From assembly GCA_900546075.1 (NCBI GenBank), contig URBH01000001.1:1-64000 (forward strand): a stretch of 64,000 nt of DNA. The letters are read 5' to 3'. The translations under genes and the position numbers were made by a program. Source of the DNA: an uncultured Eubacteriales bacterium. Lineage in GTDB: Bacteria > Bacillota > Clostridia > Oscillospirales > Oscillospiraceae. Below are positions 44,997 through 54,315 of this stretch, piece by piece. The notes beneath the pieces are model-generated. The model was not told the origin of the DNA, made no database searches, and saw only the letters and a program-made list of their open reading frames with translations. How positions within the stretch are numbered: the first letter of the stretch is position 1; every line of letters begins with the position of its first letter.

Positions 44997-46021
44997 CCAT
45001 TTTCTCCTTTCCGCAGGTGCTTGCCGACCTTCCGCATGAGGCCGGACACGCCGTCCTCCCGCAGTGTCCGCGCCGCCCCTTCCAGCGGCCAGTAAAGCCG
45101 CGTTAGCTTTGGGTGCATGGCGCTGAACATGGTCTCAAACTGCGCTTTCGTGAACGGGATTTCCCTTCTGAGCCGCCGGGCGGCCTTTTCAATGTCCCGG
45201 GCGGCCTTGGGGTCGTTCAGCTCGTACCTGACCCGGTGGTAATCCCCCGCCGCTTCTTCGGCATACAGGGTGACGAAGCGCTCCCTAAGGGTCGTGTACC
45301 CTGCCGAGGAATAAAAGCGGATAATCCCTTCCAGCGCCCACAAATAGTCCAGCTTCTTCATGGAAAACCGGCTCTGGGTGGTGCTGTCGGGGTTGGTGCG
45401 GTAAAAATACAGGCTGTTGGGAATGCTTGCAACGGTTTTCGCCCCGTAAATCCAGTGACACACGGCCTCGTTGTCCTCGTACACCCGCCCGGAGCAGAAC
45501 AGATGGGACTGAACCAGCTCCCGGCGGATCAGCTTGGCGCAGGCCACCCATCCGGGATAATCTCCCGCGTCAAACAGCGCCACAAGCGATTCTTCCGCCA
45601 TGGAAAGCAGCTCCCAGCTGACCTCCACCGGCGTGGAAAAGCTCTCCGGCATTTCCGGCGCTTCCAGCATCCGGCACATGCTCATGGCCGCGCCGCTCTC
45701 TGCGGCGGCCTGCCCCAGACGCTCCAGCATCTGCGGATGCACGGCGTCGTCGCTGTCCACAAAGCAGACCCATTCTCCCTTGGCAATAGAAAAAGCGTGA
45801 TTTCTTGCCGCGGCCTGCCCCTGATTTTCCTGATGGATGACCCGCACCCGGCTGTCCCGCGCCGCATAATCGTCGCAAATCGCGCCGCAGCCGTCCGGGC
45901 TGCCGTCGTCCACCAGAATCAGCTCAAAATCGGAAACCGTCTGGGAAAGAATGCTGTCAACGCAGGCATGAAGATAATCTTCCGCCTTATAAACCGGCAC
46001 AATCACGCTGATCTCAGGCAT
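44993..46021 (-). CDS. GT2 glycosyltransferase
   Basis: 342 residues: ISVIVPVYKAEDYLHACVDS, LVDDGSPDGCG and CFVDSDD. C-terminal region helical and basic, fitting peripheral membrane attachment. Overlaps the next gene upstream by 8 bases and the GT32 gene downstream by 4, so translation is coupled. Confidence 0.9.
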   Translation of the reverse strand: MPEISVIVPVYKAEDYLHACVDSILSQTVSDFELILVDDGSPDGCGAICDDYAARDSRVRVIHQENQGQAAARNHAFSIAKGEWVCFVDSDDAVHPQMLERLGQAAAESGAAMSMCRMLEAPEMPESFSTPVEVSWELLSMAEESLVALFDAGDYPGWVACAKLIRRELVQSHLFCSGRVYEDNEAVCHWIYGAKTVASIPNSLYFYRTNPDSTTQSRFSMKKLDYLWALEGIIRFYSSAGYTTLRERFVTLYAEEAAGDYHRVRYELNDPKAARDIEKAARRLRREIPFTKAQFETMFSAMHPKLTRLYWPLEGAARTLREDGVSGLMRKVGKHLRKGENG

Positions 46022-47009
46022 TTTTCTTCCTCTCCCATCGCGCCCGCGTTTCCAGATACAGCCGGTAAATTCTCGCCCTGACGGGGAAATACCGCAGCAA
46101 AAGCTCGGAATCCGGCCAGAATTCCAGATAGTGCAGCCGGCTCATCCGTTTCAGCAAATTCTTGATGGTCGCGTGAATCCGCTTCCGCGCCGCCAGAACC
46201 TCCGGGCTGTCCTGCGCCTGCCGGGCATCCGCCTCGTTGACCACCGCGTTTTCCAGATACCCCCGATACCGGAATCTGACCAAATCCCACTCGCCCCGCT
46301 GCTCAAAAAACGCGATCTGCTGCTCGTAGGCTTCCCAGGCGTCCAGGCGTTTGGGTGTCCAAGCGCTCTTGGTGATGCCCGTGGGGTTAAAATAATAGGC
46401 ATACAACGGTGCCGGAATGACCGTCAGTGCTTCCTGGGAAAACAGCAGCCGGTATGTCAGAAATTCGTCCTCCATATGCTTGCCCACGGGGTACCGTTCC
46501 CCGTCAAAGCAGCTCCTGTGGTACAGCTTTCCCCAGCAGACCGTGGCGTTGACAAAGCGCTGCATGTAAAAATCCTTGGGAAGCCACCGCTCCGGCGTAA
46601 GCTGTTCCGGGGAAACCGCCGGGTTTTCTCCCTCCGTCTGCGCATAGCCGCAAACGGCAATCTTCGTCCCCTGTTCCAGCGCCGCCCGATGCAGGCGCTC
46701 CAACGTCTCGGGGTGCATCCAGTCGTCGTTGTCGATGAAGAAAATCCACTGGCTGTCACTGTTAGAAAGCACCCAGTCCAGGCAGGTATTTCTCGCCGCG
46801 CAGACCCCGGCGTTCTTCTGGTGAATTGCCCGCACCCGGCTGTCCCGGGCTGCGTATGCGTCGCAAATGGCACCGCTGCCATCCGGGCTTCCGTCATCCA
46901 GCAGAATCAACTCAAAATCCCGGAATGTCTGCCCAAGGACGCTGTCCACGCAGCGGTGTAAAAACTTTTCCGCCCGGTAGACCGGGACAATCACACTGAT
47001 TTGCGGCAT
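46014..47009 (-). CDS. GT2 glycosyltransferase (paralogue of 43221 gene)
   Basis: 331 residues: ISVIVPVYRAEKFLHRCVDS, LLDDGSPDGSG, FFIDNDD. The third base of the DxD-like motif gives IDNDD rather than VDSDD. Shares VGKHMEDEFLTY and AWTPKRLD with the 43221 paralogue. The ATG at 47009 has GGAGG 8 bases upstream; 47015 is the alternative start. Confidence 0.88.
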   Translation of the reverse strand: MPQISVIVPVYRAEKFLHRCVDSVLGQTFRDFELILLDDGSPDGSGAICDAYAARDSRVRAIHQKNAGVCAARNTCLDWVLSNSDSQWIFFIDNDDWMHPETLERLHRAALEQGTKIAVCGYAQTEGENPAVSPEQLTPERWLPKDFYMQRFVNATVCWGKLYHRSCFDGERYPVGKHMEDEFLTYRLLFSQEALTVIPAPLYAYYFNPTGITKSAWTPKRLDAWEAYEQQIAFFEQRGEWDLVRFRYRGYLENAVVNEADARQAQDSPEVLAARKRIHATIKNLLKRMSRLHYLEFWPDSELLLRYFPVRARIYRLYLETRARWERKKNA

Positions 47010-47030
47010 TGGCATTCCCTCCGGTTTTTC

Positions 47031-48173
47031 TTACTCTTTTCCGACAAGGTCGAGGAACATGTCCTCTACCTCCTTCACCATGCGTTTTCCGTCGAAAAAC
47101 GCACTTCGTTTCTCCGCCCCGGCCTTGGCCTGACGGTAGAATTCCTCATCCGTCAGCATTTTCCGGATGCCCGCCTCCAGGCTGGCATTGTCATTTTCCG
47201 TGATCAGGCCGCAGGTTTCACCGCCGAAGACTTCTCCCACGGAGGGAACGGGCGCTACAATGGGAACTCCCAGGCACAACGCCTCCATGGCAATCACCGG
47301 CAGCCCTTCCGTGAAGGAAGAATTCACCAGGAATTTGCTCTGCTTCATATAGGGGTAGGGGTTTGCCTGATAACCGGCAAGAATAACGGTATCCTGGGTG
47401 TCCGTGGCCTGAATGGTGCGCTCGATATATCCTCTGTCCATGCCGTCGCCCACAATCACCAGCCTGTGCCGGATACCCTGATCCAGAAGTCTGCGGTGGA
47501 TATAGACCAAGCGTTCAAACCCCTTCTCTGCGGACAAGCGTCCAACGGCGCAGATCACGGGGAGATCTGTGGGCAAATCCACCTTTTTCTCCGCCATAGC
47601 GCGAACATTATCACTATTCAACGGATTCAGGTGCATCTCTACATTCTGCGTCAGGCCGCTGACTGTCCGGAAGGACTCCCATGCCGCATTTGAAACACAG
47701 ACAATCCGATCGTATTGGGAAAGTACGTCTTTCTTGGTCTGGGCTTCAAGGCGATAAGCCGGATTGGTAGCAGCATCGCCGTGGATATACTTTACAGACT
47801 TGGCATTCTTGGCAAAAGCAATCCAATCCTTGCACCACGCCGAATAGGACACCACAATATCTGCGCCTTCAGGCAAGCAAACATCCAGCAGTCCTTTTCC
47901 CTCTTGGTTTAGTGCACGTTTAGTGCGCAGCTTTTTCACCAGATTCCCCATCTTGATGACAGGGTTCAGCGTCGGCTTGCGGCAAGAATAGTCATAAATC
48001 ACCAGGATTCCGGCATTGCGGAATTTTTCCTCCCAGTCGCCGCCCTCATGCTGCACAAAGACAGAAGCTTCAAATTTCTCTTTGTCCAACAGGTTAATCA
48101 AATCGAACAACGCCTGTTCCGCGCCGCCGCAAATCAGCTGGTAATTAACAAAAACAATCCTGACCTTTTTCAT
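47031..48173 (-). CDS. GT4 glycosyltransferase
   Basis: 380 residues, GT-B fold. N-terminal QLICGGAEQALFDLINLL acceptor side; C-terminal VGRLSAEKGFERL and EGLPVIAMEA (EX7E nucleotide-sugar site). GGAGG precedes the ATG. The gene looks AT-richer than the GT2 genes around it, hinting at separate origin. It lies between the ABC exporter ATPase and the GT2 block. Confidence 0.9.
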   Translation of the reverse strand: MKKVRIVFVNYQLICGGAEQALFDLINLLDKEKFEASVFVQHEGGDWEEKFRNAGILVIYDYSCRKPTLNPVIKMGNLVKKLRTKRALNQEGKGLLDVCLPEGADIVVSYSAWCKDWIAFAKNAKSVKYIHGDAATNPAYRLEAQTKKDVLSQYDRIVCVSNAAWESFRTVSGLTQNVEMHLNPLNSDNVRAMAEKKVDLPTDLPVICAVGRLSAEKGFERLVYIHRRLLDQGIRHRLVIVGDGMDRGYIERTIQATDTQDTVILAGYQANPYPYMKQSKFLVNSSFTEGLPVIAMEALCLGVPIVAPVPSVGEVFGGETCGLITENDNASLEAGIRKMLTDEEFYRQAKAGAEKRSAFFDGKRMVKEVEDMFLDLVGKE

Positions 48174-48178
48174 TGGCG

Positions 48179-49474
48179 TCAGGCCTCCGGCATAGCCCTG
48201 CGGACAACAGCATCCGGGAACCGGATGTGACCCCAGTTGGTATTATTCCAAACAATATCCTCGTCATCCCGCACTTCAAAAAAGAACGCAGGAAGCAGAA
48301 GCTCCTGATCATAGCTATTTCCGACTTCATCAACTTCAAATAACACCATATCCACCCGGTATTTGCCATTGGTCAGGAAAAACGGATTCACTTCGACAAG
48401 AAAATCATTTGTCTCATTCTCCCCGCACCAGCCCAGGGAAACCATAGGCATAGTTCCCACTGGCGTGTCGTCGCTGTAGCGCAGCTCCACCCGCAAGCGA
48501 AGGTCTGCATATGTTTTGTCCGTGGATATCCTGACCCGGAGGCGAAGCTTTTCTCCCTGGGCGTATACCGCCGACTCCTTGTCCAGCAGCTTCACTGCAT
48601 CGATTCGCGCCAGCCCCGCAGTATAGGGGGAGCGTCCGCGACAGTCGGTCAGGTCAAACTCCGTCCTGGATTCATCCCAATCATCCCGGGTATTGCTCAG
48701 ATACAGTTCAATGGCCTTTTCCACGTCCCCGTCAAAGATAATCCTTCCCTTATCCAGCACAACGCACCGGTCGCACAGGCGGCGGATGGTGTTCATGTTA
48801 TGGCTGACGTACAGAACCGTCCTGCCCTCCTGCTTGGCGGCCTGACGCATCTTGTCCAGACATTTTTTCTGGAACGCCATGTCGCCCACTGCCAGAACCT
48901 CGTCCATGATCATGATCTCGCTGTCTAAGTGCGCCGCAACGGAGAAGGCCAGCTTGACGAACATGCCCGAGGAATACCGCTTCACCGGGGTGTCGATGAA
49001 ATCCCGCACCTCGGAAAATTCGATGATGTCCTCTATTTTGGCGTCGATCTCCGCCTTGGTCATGCCCAGGATTGCGCCGTTCATGTAGATATTTTCCCGG
49101 CCGGTCATTTCCCCGTTGAACCCGGTTCCCACCTCCAGCATGGAGGCGATACGGCCGTAGATGTCAATTTCGCCCTCGGTGGGCGCGGTGACGCGGCACA
49201 GAAGCTTTAATAGCGTGCTTTTTCCCGCGCCGTTGCAGCCGATGATGCCCAGCGCCTCGCCCTTGTGTACCGTCAGGTCAACGCCGTTCAGCGCCATAAA
49301 GGTCTTCCCCACCAGACGCTGATCCATATTCACGGGCAGATTGGGGTCCTCTTTTCCCCTTAAGCGCGCCCACCAGCTCTGCAAATCCGCGGTCAGCGTG
49401 CCGCCGCCGATCTGCCCCAGCTTGTAGCGCTTTTTCACGCCGGTCAGGCGGATGGCAATATCCTGTTCGTTCAT
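48179..49474 (-). CDS. wzt: Polysaccharide ABC exporter ATPase (Wzt/TagH type)
   Basis: Powers export of a lipid-linked glycan with the permease encoded just upstream. 431 residues: Walker A GCNGAGKST, signature YSSGMFVKLAF, Walker B IMIMDEVLAVGD. Residues about 265-431 form a Wzt-C-like beta domain (RLRVRISTDK, DFLVEVNPFFLTNGKYRVDM), which in Wzt proteins recognises the polymer's end modification. That half looks AT-richer than the ATPase half. AAGGAGG precedes the ATG. Confidence 0.9.
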   Translation of the reverse strand: MNEQDIAIRLTGVKKRYKLGQIGGGTLTADLQSWWARLRGKEDPNLPVNMDQRLVGKTFMALNGVDLTVHKGEALGIIGCNGAGKSTLLKLLCRVTAPTEGEIDIYGRIASMLEVGTGFNGEMTGRENIYMNGAILGMTKAEIDAKIEDIIEFSEVRDFIDTPVKRYSSGMFVKLAFSVAAHLDSEIMIMDEVLAVGDMAFQKKCLDKMRQAAKQEGRTVLYVSHNMNTIRRLCDRCVVLDKGRIIFDGDVEKAIELYLSNTRDDWDESRTEFDLTDCRGRSPYTAGLARIDAVKLLDKESAVYAQGEKLRLRVRISTDKTYADLRLRVELRYSDDTPVGTMPMVSLGWCGENETNDFLVEVNPFFLTNGKYRVDMVLFEVDEVGNSYDQELLLPAFFFEVRDDEDIVWNNTNWGHIRFPDAVVRRAMPEA

Positions 49475-49486
49475 AGTCCGCCCTCC

Positions 49487-50338
49487 TTACACCGTATCCA
49501 TAAAGGTGCGTTCCACCTTGTTGAAAACCATAATCCCCAGCACGGCGATCACCAGCGTCATCCCCCAGGACAGGAAGTAGAAGCCCCAGTTCACCGTTCC
49601 CTGACCCAGAATCGCGTAGCGCATCAGCTCCACGGACTCGGTGACGGGGTTGATTTGCAGCAGTGTGCGCATCCAGCCCTCCCCCAGCATGGACAGGGGA
49701 TACACAACCGGCGTGGCATACATCCACAGCGACACGCCGAAATCCACCAGCACCGTCAGATCCCGGTATTTTGTGGTCATGCTGGAAACGATGATGCCGA
49801 AGCCCATGCCCAGAATGCCCAGATGCACCAGCTCCACGGGAATCATCAGCCACCACAGCCAGTGAGGATGGAGCGTCCCCTGAAAGAGATAGTACACCAT
49901 GAACAGCAGCACCAGCACCATCTGAATGCCGAAGCGGATCACCGTGGAGATGACATTGGAGATGGGCGTGGTCAGCCGTGGGAAATAGACCTTGCCAAAC
50001 ATATAGGCGTTGGCCGTAAAGGTGTTGGCGTTGCTGGTCAGGCAGCTGGCAAAGTACGCCCAGACGGCGTTGCTGCACAGATAAAACAGGAACGTGGGAA
50101 TCCCGTCGGTGCCGATGCCGGCAATGCCGCCGAAGACAAAGGCCTGGACGATACTGGTAAACAGGGGCGTCAGGAAAATCCACGCGGGGCCAAGGATGGT
50201 CTGCTTATAGCTCACCACGAAATTCCGTTTGGTGAACAGGTAGATTAAGTCCCGGTACTGCCAGACCTCTTTCAGGTTCAGCTCCAGCCAGCGGTGCTTT
50301 GCCGAGATATGGGTGTGATACATGGAGTTCTCTGCCAT
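49487..50338 (-). CDS. wzm: Polysaccharide ABC exporter permease (Wzm/TagG type)
   Basis: 283 residues, six helices, ABC-2 type. N-terminal LKEVWQYRDLIYLFTKRNF and WIFLTPLFTSIVQAFVFG are typical of Wzm/TagG. Partner of the ATPase 12 bases downstream. AAGAGG precedes the ATG. In Gram-positives such pairs export teichoic acids or similar polymers. Confidence 0.92.
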   Translation of the reverse strand: MAENSMYHTHISAKHRWLELNLKEVWQYRDLIYLFTKRNFVVSYKQTILGPAWIFLTPLFTSIVQAFVFGGIAGIGTDGIPTFLFYLCSNAVWAYFASCLTSNANTFTANAYMFGKVYFPRLTTPISNVISTVIRFGIQMVLVLLFMVYYLFQGTLHPHWLWWLMIPVELVHLGILGMGFGIIVSSMTTKYRDLTVLVDFGVSLWMYATPVVYPLSMLGEGWMRTLLQINPVTESVELMRYAILGQGTVNWGFYFLSWGMTLVIAVLGIMVFNKVERTFMDTV

Positions 50339-50342
50339 AGGA

Positions 50343-51233
50343 TTACCTCTTTTTTCGGATAAATTGCAGCAGGTTGTGGAACATCTTCATTGGCGCAACC
50401 AGCCAGCGGGGCATATCGATATATTCCGCAATCTGGGCGTCGGTACAGCGATCCATGGCGTCGCAGGTGAAGCCGTACCACATGCCCAGCTTGGTTTTCA
50501 AGGGATAGTGGAAGAACACCGCCTTTTCCCGGAAGAACAGCGCCGTTCCCTGGGGGTTGTCCAGAAAAACCTTGTACCCCGCCTTGGTCAGGCCGTCGTC
50601 CTTGTACTCCCAGATCCAGATAATGTCGTCGTAGTAGCGAATACGGTAGCCGCCGTAGGCCATTCGGTTCCAGGTCACCGCTTCGGTCATGAATTTCTCT
50701 CCGGGAAATTCCGGATACAGGTAGTTTCTGTGGATTTCTGTATAGAAGATCAGCGCCCGCTCTCCGTCGATTCTGCCGTACATATCAAAGGCGTTGCCGT
50801 CCAGATACGCTTCCTCAAATCGGGTGTTGGGCGTTTCGGTGGGGCTGTGTCCTCTGTTTGCCACGATGCCGCAGAATTTCTGATCTTTTGGAAGCGTCGA
50901 CTCCCAGAGTGCCACCTTTTCCAGTGCGTCATCCGTCAGGTAGTCGTCGGAATCCACTGTGAAAAACAGTTCTCCCTGCGCCAGCTTCAGGCCGTAGTTG
51001 ATGGCGCGGCACTTGCCGCCGTTTTCCTTGTAGCAGTAGCGGATAGGAAAGGGATTGTCTTCCTTCTGCCACCGTTCAAACAGCGCCTTTGTCCCGTCGG
51101 AGGAGCCGTCGTCCACCACCAGCCATTCAAAGTCCGTAAATCTCTGACGCTGTAGGGAGCGGTAGAGATTTTCCAATATGTACGCCCGGTTGTAAGTTGG
51201 GGTGAAAACCGTTATTTTGTACCGAAATTCCAT
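50343..51233 (-). CDS. GT2 glycosyltransferase
   Basis: 296 residues of a distinct GT2 subgroup: KITVFTPTYNRAYI, VVDDGSSDGT, FTVDSDDYL. It has an aromatic-rich middle region (IIWIWEYKDDGLTKAGYK) not seen in the other cluster GT2s. The ATG at 51233 has GAGG upstream; four residues longer is possible. Four bases separate it from the exporter permease. Confidence 0.9.
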   Translation of the reverse strand: MEFRYKITVFTPTYNRAYILENLYRSLQRQRFTDFEWLVVDDGSSDGTKALFERWQKEDNPFPIRYCYKENGGKCRAINYGLKLAQGELFFTVDSDDYLTDDALEKVALWESTLPKDQKFCGIVANRGHSPTETPNTRFEEAYLDGNAFDMYGRIDGERALIFYTEIHRNYLYPEFPGEKFMTEAVTWNRMAYGGYRIRYYDDIIWIWEYKDDGLTKAGYKVFLDNPQGTALFFREKAVFFHYPLKTKLGMWYGFTCDAMDRCTDAQIAEYIDMPRWLVAPMKMFHNLLQFIRKKR

Positions 51234-51241
51234 ACGCCACC

Positions 51242-52225
51242 TCACGATAATACATGAATGTCAATTAAAAAGTTCAGCACTTTACAAGTACCTTCAAAAT
51301 GCTTCTGTGTCAGTTTCACAAGGAAGCGTTTCTTTTTCCCGATCTCCGGGTTTTCATGCAAAGGCACAATGTCTGATAGGATACCGAAAATCATTTCCCG
51401 CGCCTGTTCCAGTTCCTCGCCGCGCAGCGATTTAAGACTCCCCTGCATCCCGTAAATGCAGGAAAAAAACAGATCATACTCCGCTTCACAAGTAAGCTCC
51501 GGCATGGCATCCCGCAGGTAATTCAGCCGAAGCCGCTTTGCCTCCAGTCCGTGCAGCCGCCCCAAGGAAAAGGGTCTGTGCATGGCGCTTTCCGGGGACT
51601 GCCGGTAAGCATACATCCGCGCCGAAGAATGCGCCAGCCGCCGCGCCCGTCCGATCACCCGGTATGTGAAAAACTCGTCGTCGATCAGCTTCCCGACCGG
51701 GAATCGGATATCACCAATGGTTTCCCGGCGGTACAGCTTGTTCGGCGGGGTCTGACAGAACGCCTCGTCCCGGATATGAAGCCCCATGGCCTCTACTGCC
51801 GAGGCATAGGTCACCTGCGCCGCGCCTTCCTCATCGAATACGCAATCGTCCGAATCCGTCTGCACAATGGTGCATTCCGCGATGTCCACATCCTCCGCCA
51901 TCAGGGAAACCAGATATGCGTACATCCGGGGGCAAATGTAGTCGTCGCTGTCGATCATACTGATAATCTCACCCCTGGCCGCATCCAACCCGGCATTCCT
52001 GGCCGCACCGCCGCCGGCGTTTTCCTGATGAATCACCCGAATCCGGCTGTCTTTTTCTGCCCAGGCGTCGCACATGGCACCGCTGGCATCCGGGGACCCG
52101 TCATCGATCAGAAGAATTTCCAGGTTGGAATAGGTCTGATTCACGATGGATCGGACACAGCAGTCCAGATAGTTTTCCACTTTATAGACAGGGACGATCA
52201 CGCTGATCAATGGCAGCTGCGTCAT
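51242..52225 (-). CDS. GT2 glycosyltransferase
   Basis: 327 residues: ISVIVPVYKVENYLDCCVRS, LIDDGSPDASG, SMIDSDD. I start at the ATG 52225 (GAGAGG upstream); the open frame runs to 52402 but its first 59 residues lie over the neighbouring gene and lack a fold. 8 bases after the upstream gene. Confidence 0.9.
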   Translation of the reverse strand: MTQLPLISVIVPVYKVENYLDCCVRSIVNQTYSNLEILLIDDGSPDASGAMCDAWAEKDSRIRVIHQENAGGGAARNAGLDAARGEIISMIDSDDYICPRMYAYLVSLMAEDVDIAECTIVQTDSDDCVFDEEGAAQVTYASAVEAMGLHIRDEAFCQTPPNKLYRRETIGDIRFPVGKLIDDEFFTYRVIGRARRLAHSSARMYAYRQSPESAMHRPFSLGRLHGLEAKRLRLNYLRDAMPELTCEAEYDLFFSCIYGMQGSLKSLRGEELEQAREMIFGILSDIVPLHENPEIGKKKRFLVKLTQKHFEGTCKVLNFLIDIHVLS

Positions 52226-52236
52226 AGTGTATCCTC

Positions 52237-53223
52237 TCAGTGTTCCTCTTCCCGCCGGAAGAGCTTCTCGTACAGTCTGTAAGTCAACCCAAACAGACCC
52301 GGCGTCCTGCAAACCATTTTTGCCAGCAGCCGGTTTCTCTTTGACAGCAAATGGAAATACCCTTCCTGTTCCTCCATCTCGGCGCGAACCCGCCGGCGCC
52401 ATTCGTCATACCGTTTCTCCGGATGCACGGAGAGCTGGGCGTAGGCAAACAGGAGATTCCGCATCAGCGCCCGGCGGGCGTCCTCCCGGATTTCACTGCC
52501 GCTGTCCTCCACAATCAGCTCCCGAACCCGGATGGGGTCGAACAGGCTGTGCTCGTTCAGCTGCCGGAAGGAGGCGGAATTTTCCCGCAAAATATAGCGG
52601 TAGGGGCAAAAATCCTCATATACCGACTGTTTTGCCCGGGAGAACAGAAAGTAATTCATGAGATAATCTTCGTTGTTCTTGATGGCGGGGTTCATCCGTT
52701 CCGCCAGTCCGGCGAACAGCTCCCGGCGGTACAGCTTGGTACACAGGCTGGACTCGACCTGCCCGCCGTCCAGCAAATCCCGCAGACCGGTCAGATTGTC
52801 CTGCTGCCGCAGCCCGCCGCTATTGTGGACATAGGCCACCCGGCCGTTGGGAAACTCCACCCGGTGTCCGCAGTGGGAAATGTCCGCGTCATAAGTGTGG
52901 GCATTTTCCAGAAGATGGCGGTACATGTCCGGGTCTATGGCGTCGTCGCCGTCGGCGAAGCCGACCCATTCCCCCGTGGCCGCCGCCACGCCTGCAAGGC
53001 GGGCAGAGGTCACGCCGCCGTTTTCCTTGAAAATCGGTTTGATGCGCCCGTCCCGGGCAGCGTAGCTTTCCATCACCTGCCGGGTACTGTCAGCGGAACC
53101 GTCGTCCACCACAATGATTTCCAGCTTCGGATGGGTCTGCGCCAGAATGCTGTCCAGGCATCGGGGAAGCCATGGAGCGACATTATACGCCGGTATGATG
53201 ACCGAGATGGTTTCGCCCTCCAT
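52237..53223 (-). CDS. GT2 glycosyltransferase
   Basis: 328 residues: ISVIIPAYNVAPWLPRCLDS, VVDDGSADST, GFADGDD. The DxD-like motif is DGDD, differing from the DSDD of its neighbours. AAGGAGG 5-6 bases before the ATG. Twelve bases after the GT4 gene at 53236. Confidence 0.9.
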   Translation of the reverse strand: MEGETISVIIPAYNVAPWLPRCLDSILAQTHPKLEIIVVDDGSADSTRQVMESYAARDGRIKPIFKENGGVTSARLAGVAAATGEWVGFADGDDAIDPDMYRHLLENAHTYDADISHCGHRVEFPNGRVAYVHNSGGLRQQDNLTGLRDLLDGGQVESSLCTKLYRRELFAGLAERMNPAIKNNEDYLMNYFLFSRAKQSVYEDFCPYRYILRENSASFRQLNEHSLFDPIRVRELIVEDSGSEIREDARRALMRNLLFAYAQLSVHPEKRYDEWRRRVRAEMEEQEGYFHLLSKRNRLLAKMVCRTPGLFGLTYRLYEKLFRREEEH

Positions 53224-53235
53224 TTTGCTTCCTCC

Positions 53236-54315
53236 TTATTTTTTCGCTGTTAAGCGCTCATATTCTTCGCAGTATCGTTTTGCCATAGTCTCCGCAGAAA
53301 ACCGGGCGCTGTCCGCCAGCGCGTTCTGTCCAATGGTTCTGCGCAAGTCCTCGCTGTCGATCAGCCTTTCGCAGGCCGCACACACCTCGTCAGGGTCGCA
53401 GCCGACCAGCAGTCCGCTCTCCCCATCCCGAAGCATATCCGGCACGCCGCCGACTTTGGACGCCACGATGGGCAGTCCCGTCCCCATGGCCTCGATGATG
53501 GTCATGGGCATTCCCTCATACTTAGACGGTAACAGGAATATGTCCGCATTGTGGAGGAAGGGGTAGACGTCCGACTGATTTCCCAGGAAATGGACGGCAT
53601 GGCTGATGCCCAGTTCCCGGGTATAATTTTCCATATCCGCCCGCAAATGCCCGTCCCCCAAAAGGTTCAGGCAGCAGTTTGGGTGGGTTTTCAGGAGCTT
53701 TGCAAAGGCTTGCAGCAATCCTGCGTGATTTTTCTGCTCGTCAAACCGGCCGATGTGCAGCAAGGAAACGGTGTCCCCCAGCCCATACACTCTCTTGGGA
53801 ATGCACCGGCGGAGATTCACGCCGTTGAAAATCACGGGAACGCGGTCAAGGCCGTAAAACTCCGTCACCGTCCGCTGAACCTCCGGGCTGAGCGCCACCG
53901 GCACAGACCAGCCCCGGCGATAGTAAAACCGGTTGAGAATGGCCTGCGCAGTCCCCTCCGCCTCCACCTTCGCCACATTGTGCACCGTGTGGACGCAGGG
54001 AATGCCCCCCGCCAATCTTGCCGCCATTACCGCATACAGAATCACGTTCAGGTGGGTGTGGACTACGTCCGGCCGTTCCTCCCGGAAAATTTTCGTAAGC
54101 TTCGGCACCACGGACATATCCAGTCCCGGCTTTTTGCCCAGGTACCGGATACGGACGCCTGCCGCCTCCATGCGGTTGGAAATCTCCGTCCGCTCATCAA
54201 ACAGACTCACCACAACCACGTCGTGTCCCAGCTCCCTCAGGGCGTAAGTCAGATTTTCACACATGGTTTCCGCCCCGCCGAAGCAGAAATAGGGGATGAC
54301 CTGCAATAGTTTCAT
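53236..54315 (-). CDS. GT4 glycosyltransferase
   Basis: 359 residues, GT-B: FCFGGAETMCENLTYALREL, HIGRFDEQKNHAGLLQAF and EGMPMTIIEAMGTGLPIV. Start at 54315 (GGGAGGA upstream; ATGA overlap with the previous stop). Resembles PimB/EpsF-like enzymes by layout; sugar unknown. Confidence 0.9.
   Translation of the reverse strand: MKLLQVIPYFCFGGAETMCENLTYALRELGHDVVVVSLFDERTEISNRMEAAGVRIRYLGKKPGLDMSVVPKLTKIFREERPDVVHTHLNVILYAVMAARLAGGIPCVHTVHNVAKVEAEGTAQAILNRFYYRRGWSVPVALSPEVQRTVTEFYGLDRVPVIFNGVNLRRCIPKRVYGLGDTVSLLHIGRFDEQKNHAGLLQAFAKLLKTHPNCCLNLLGDGHLRADMENYTRELGISHAVHFLGNQSDVYPFLHNADIFLLPSKYEGMPMTIIEAMGTGLPIVASKVGGVPDMLRDGESGLLVGCDPDEVCAACERLIDSEDLRRTIGQNALADSARFSAETMAKRYCEEYERLTAKK

Noticed and set aside
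51242..52402. Extended N-terminus of the GT2 gene to 52402
   Set aside because: The extra 59 residues overlap the neighbouring gene and are unlike GT2 starts; the ATG at 52225 has a ribosome site.
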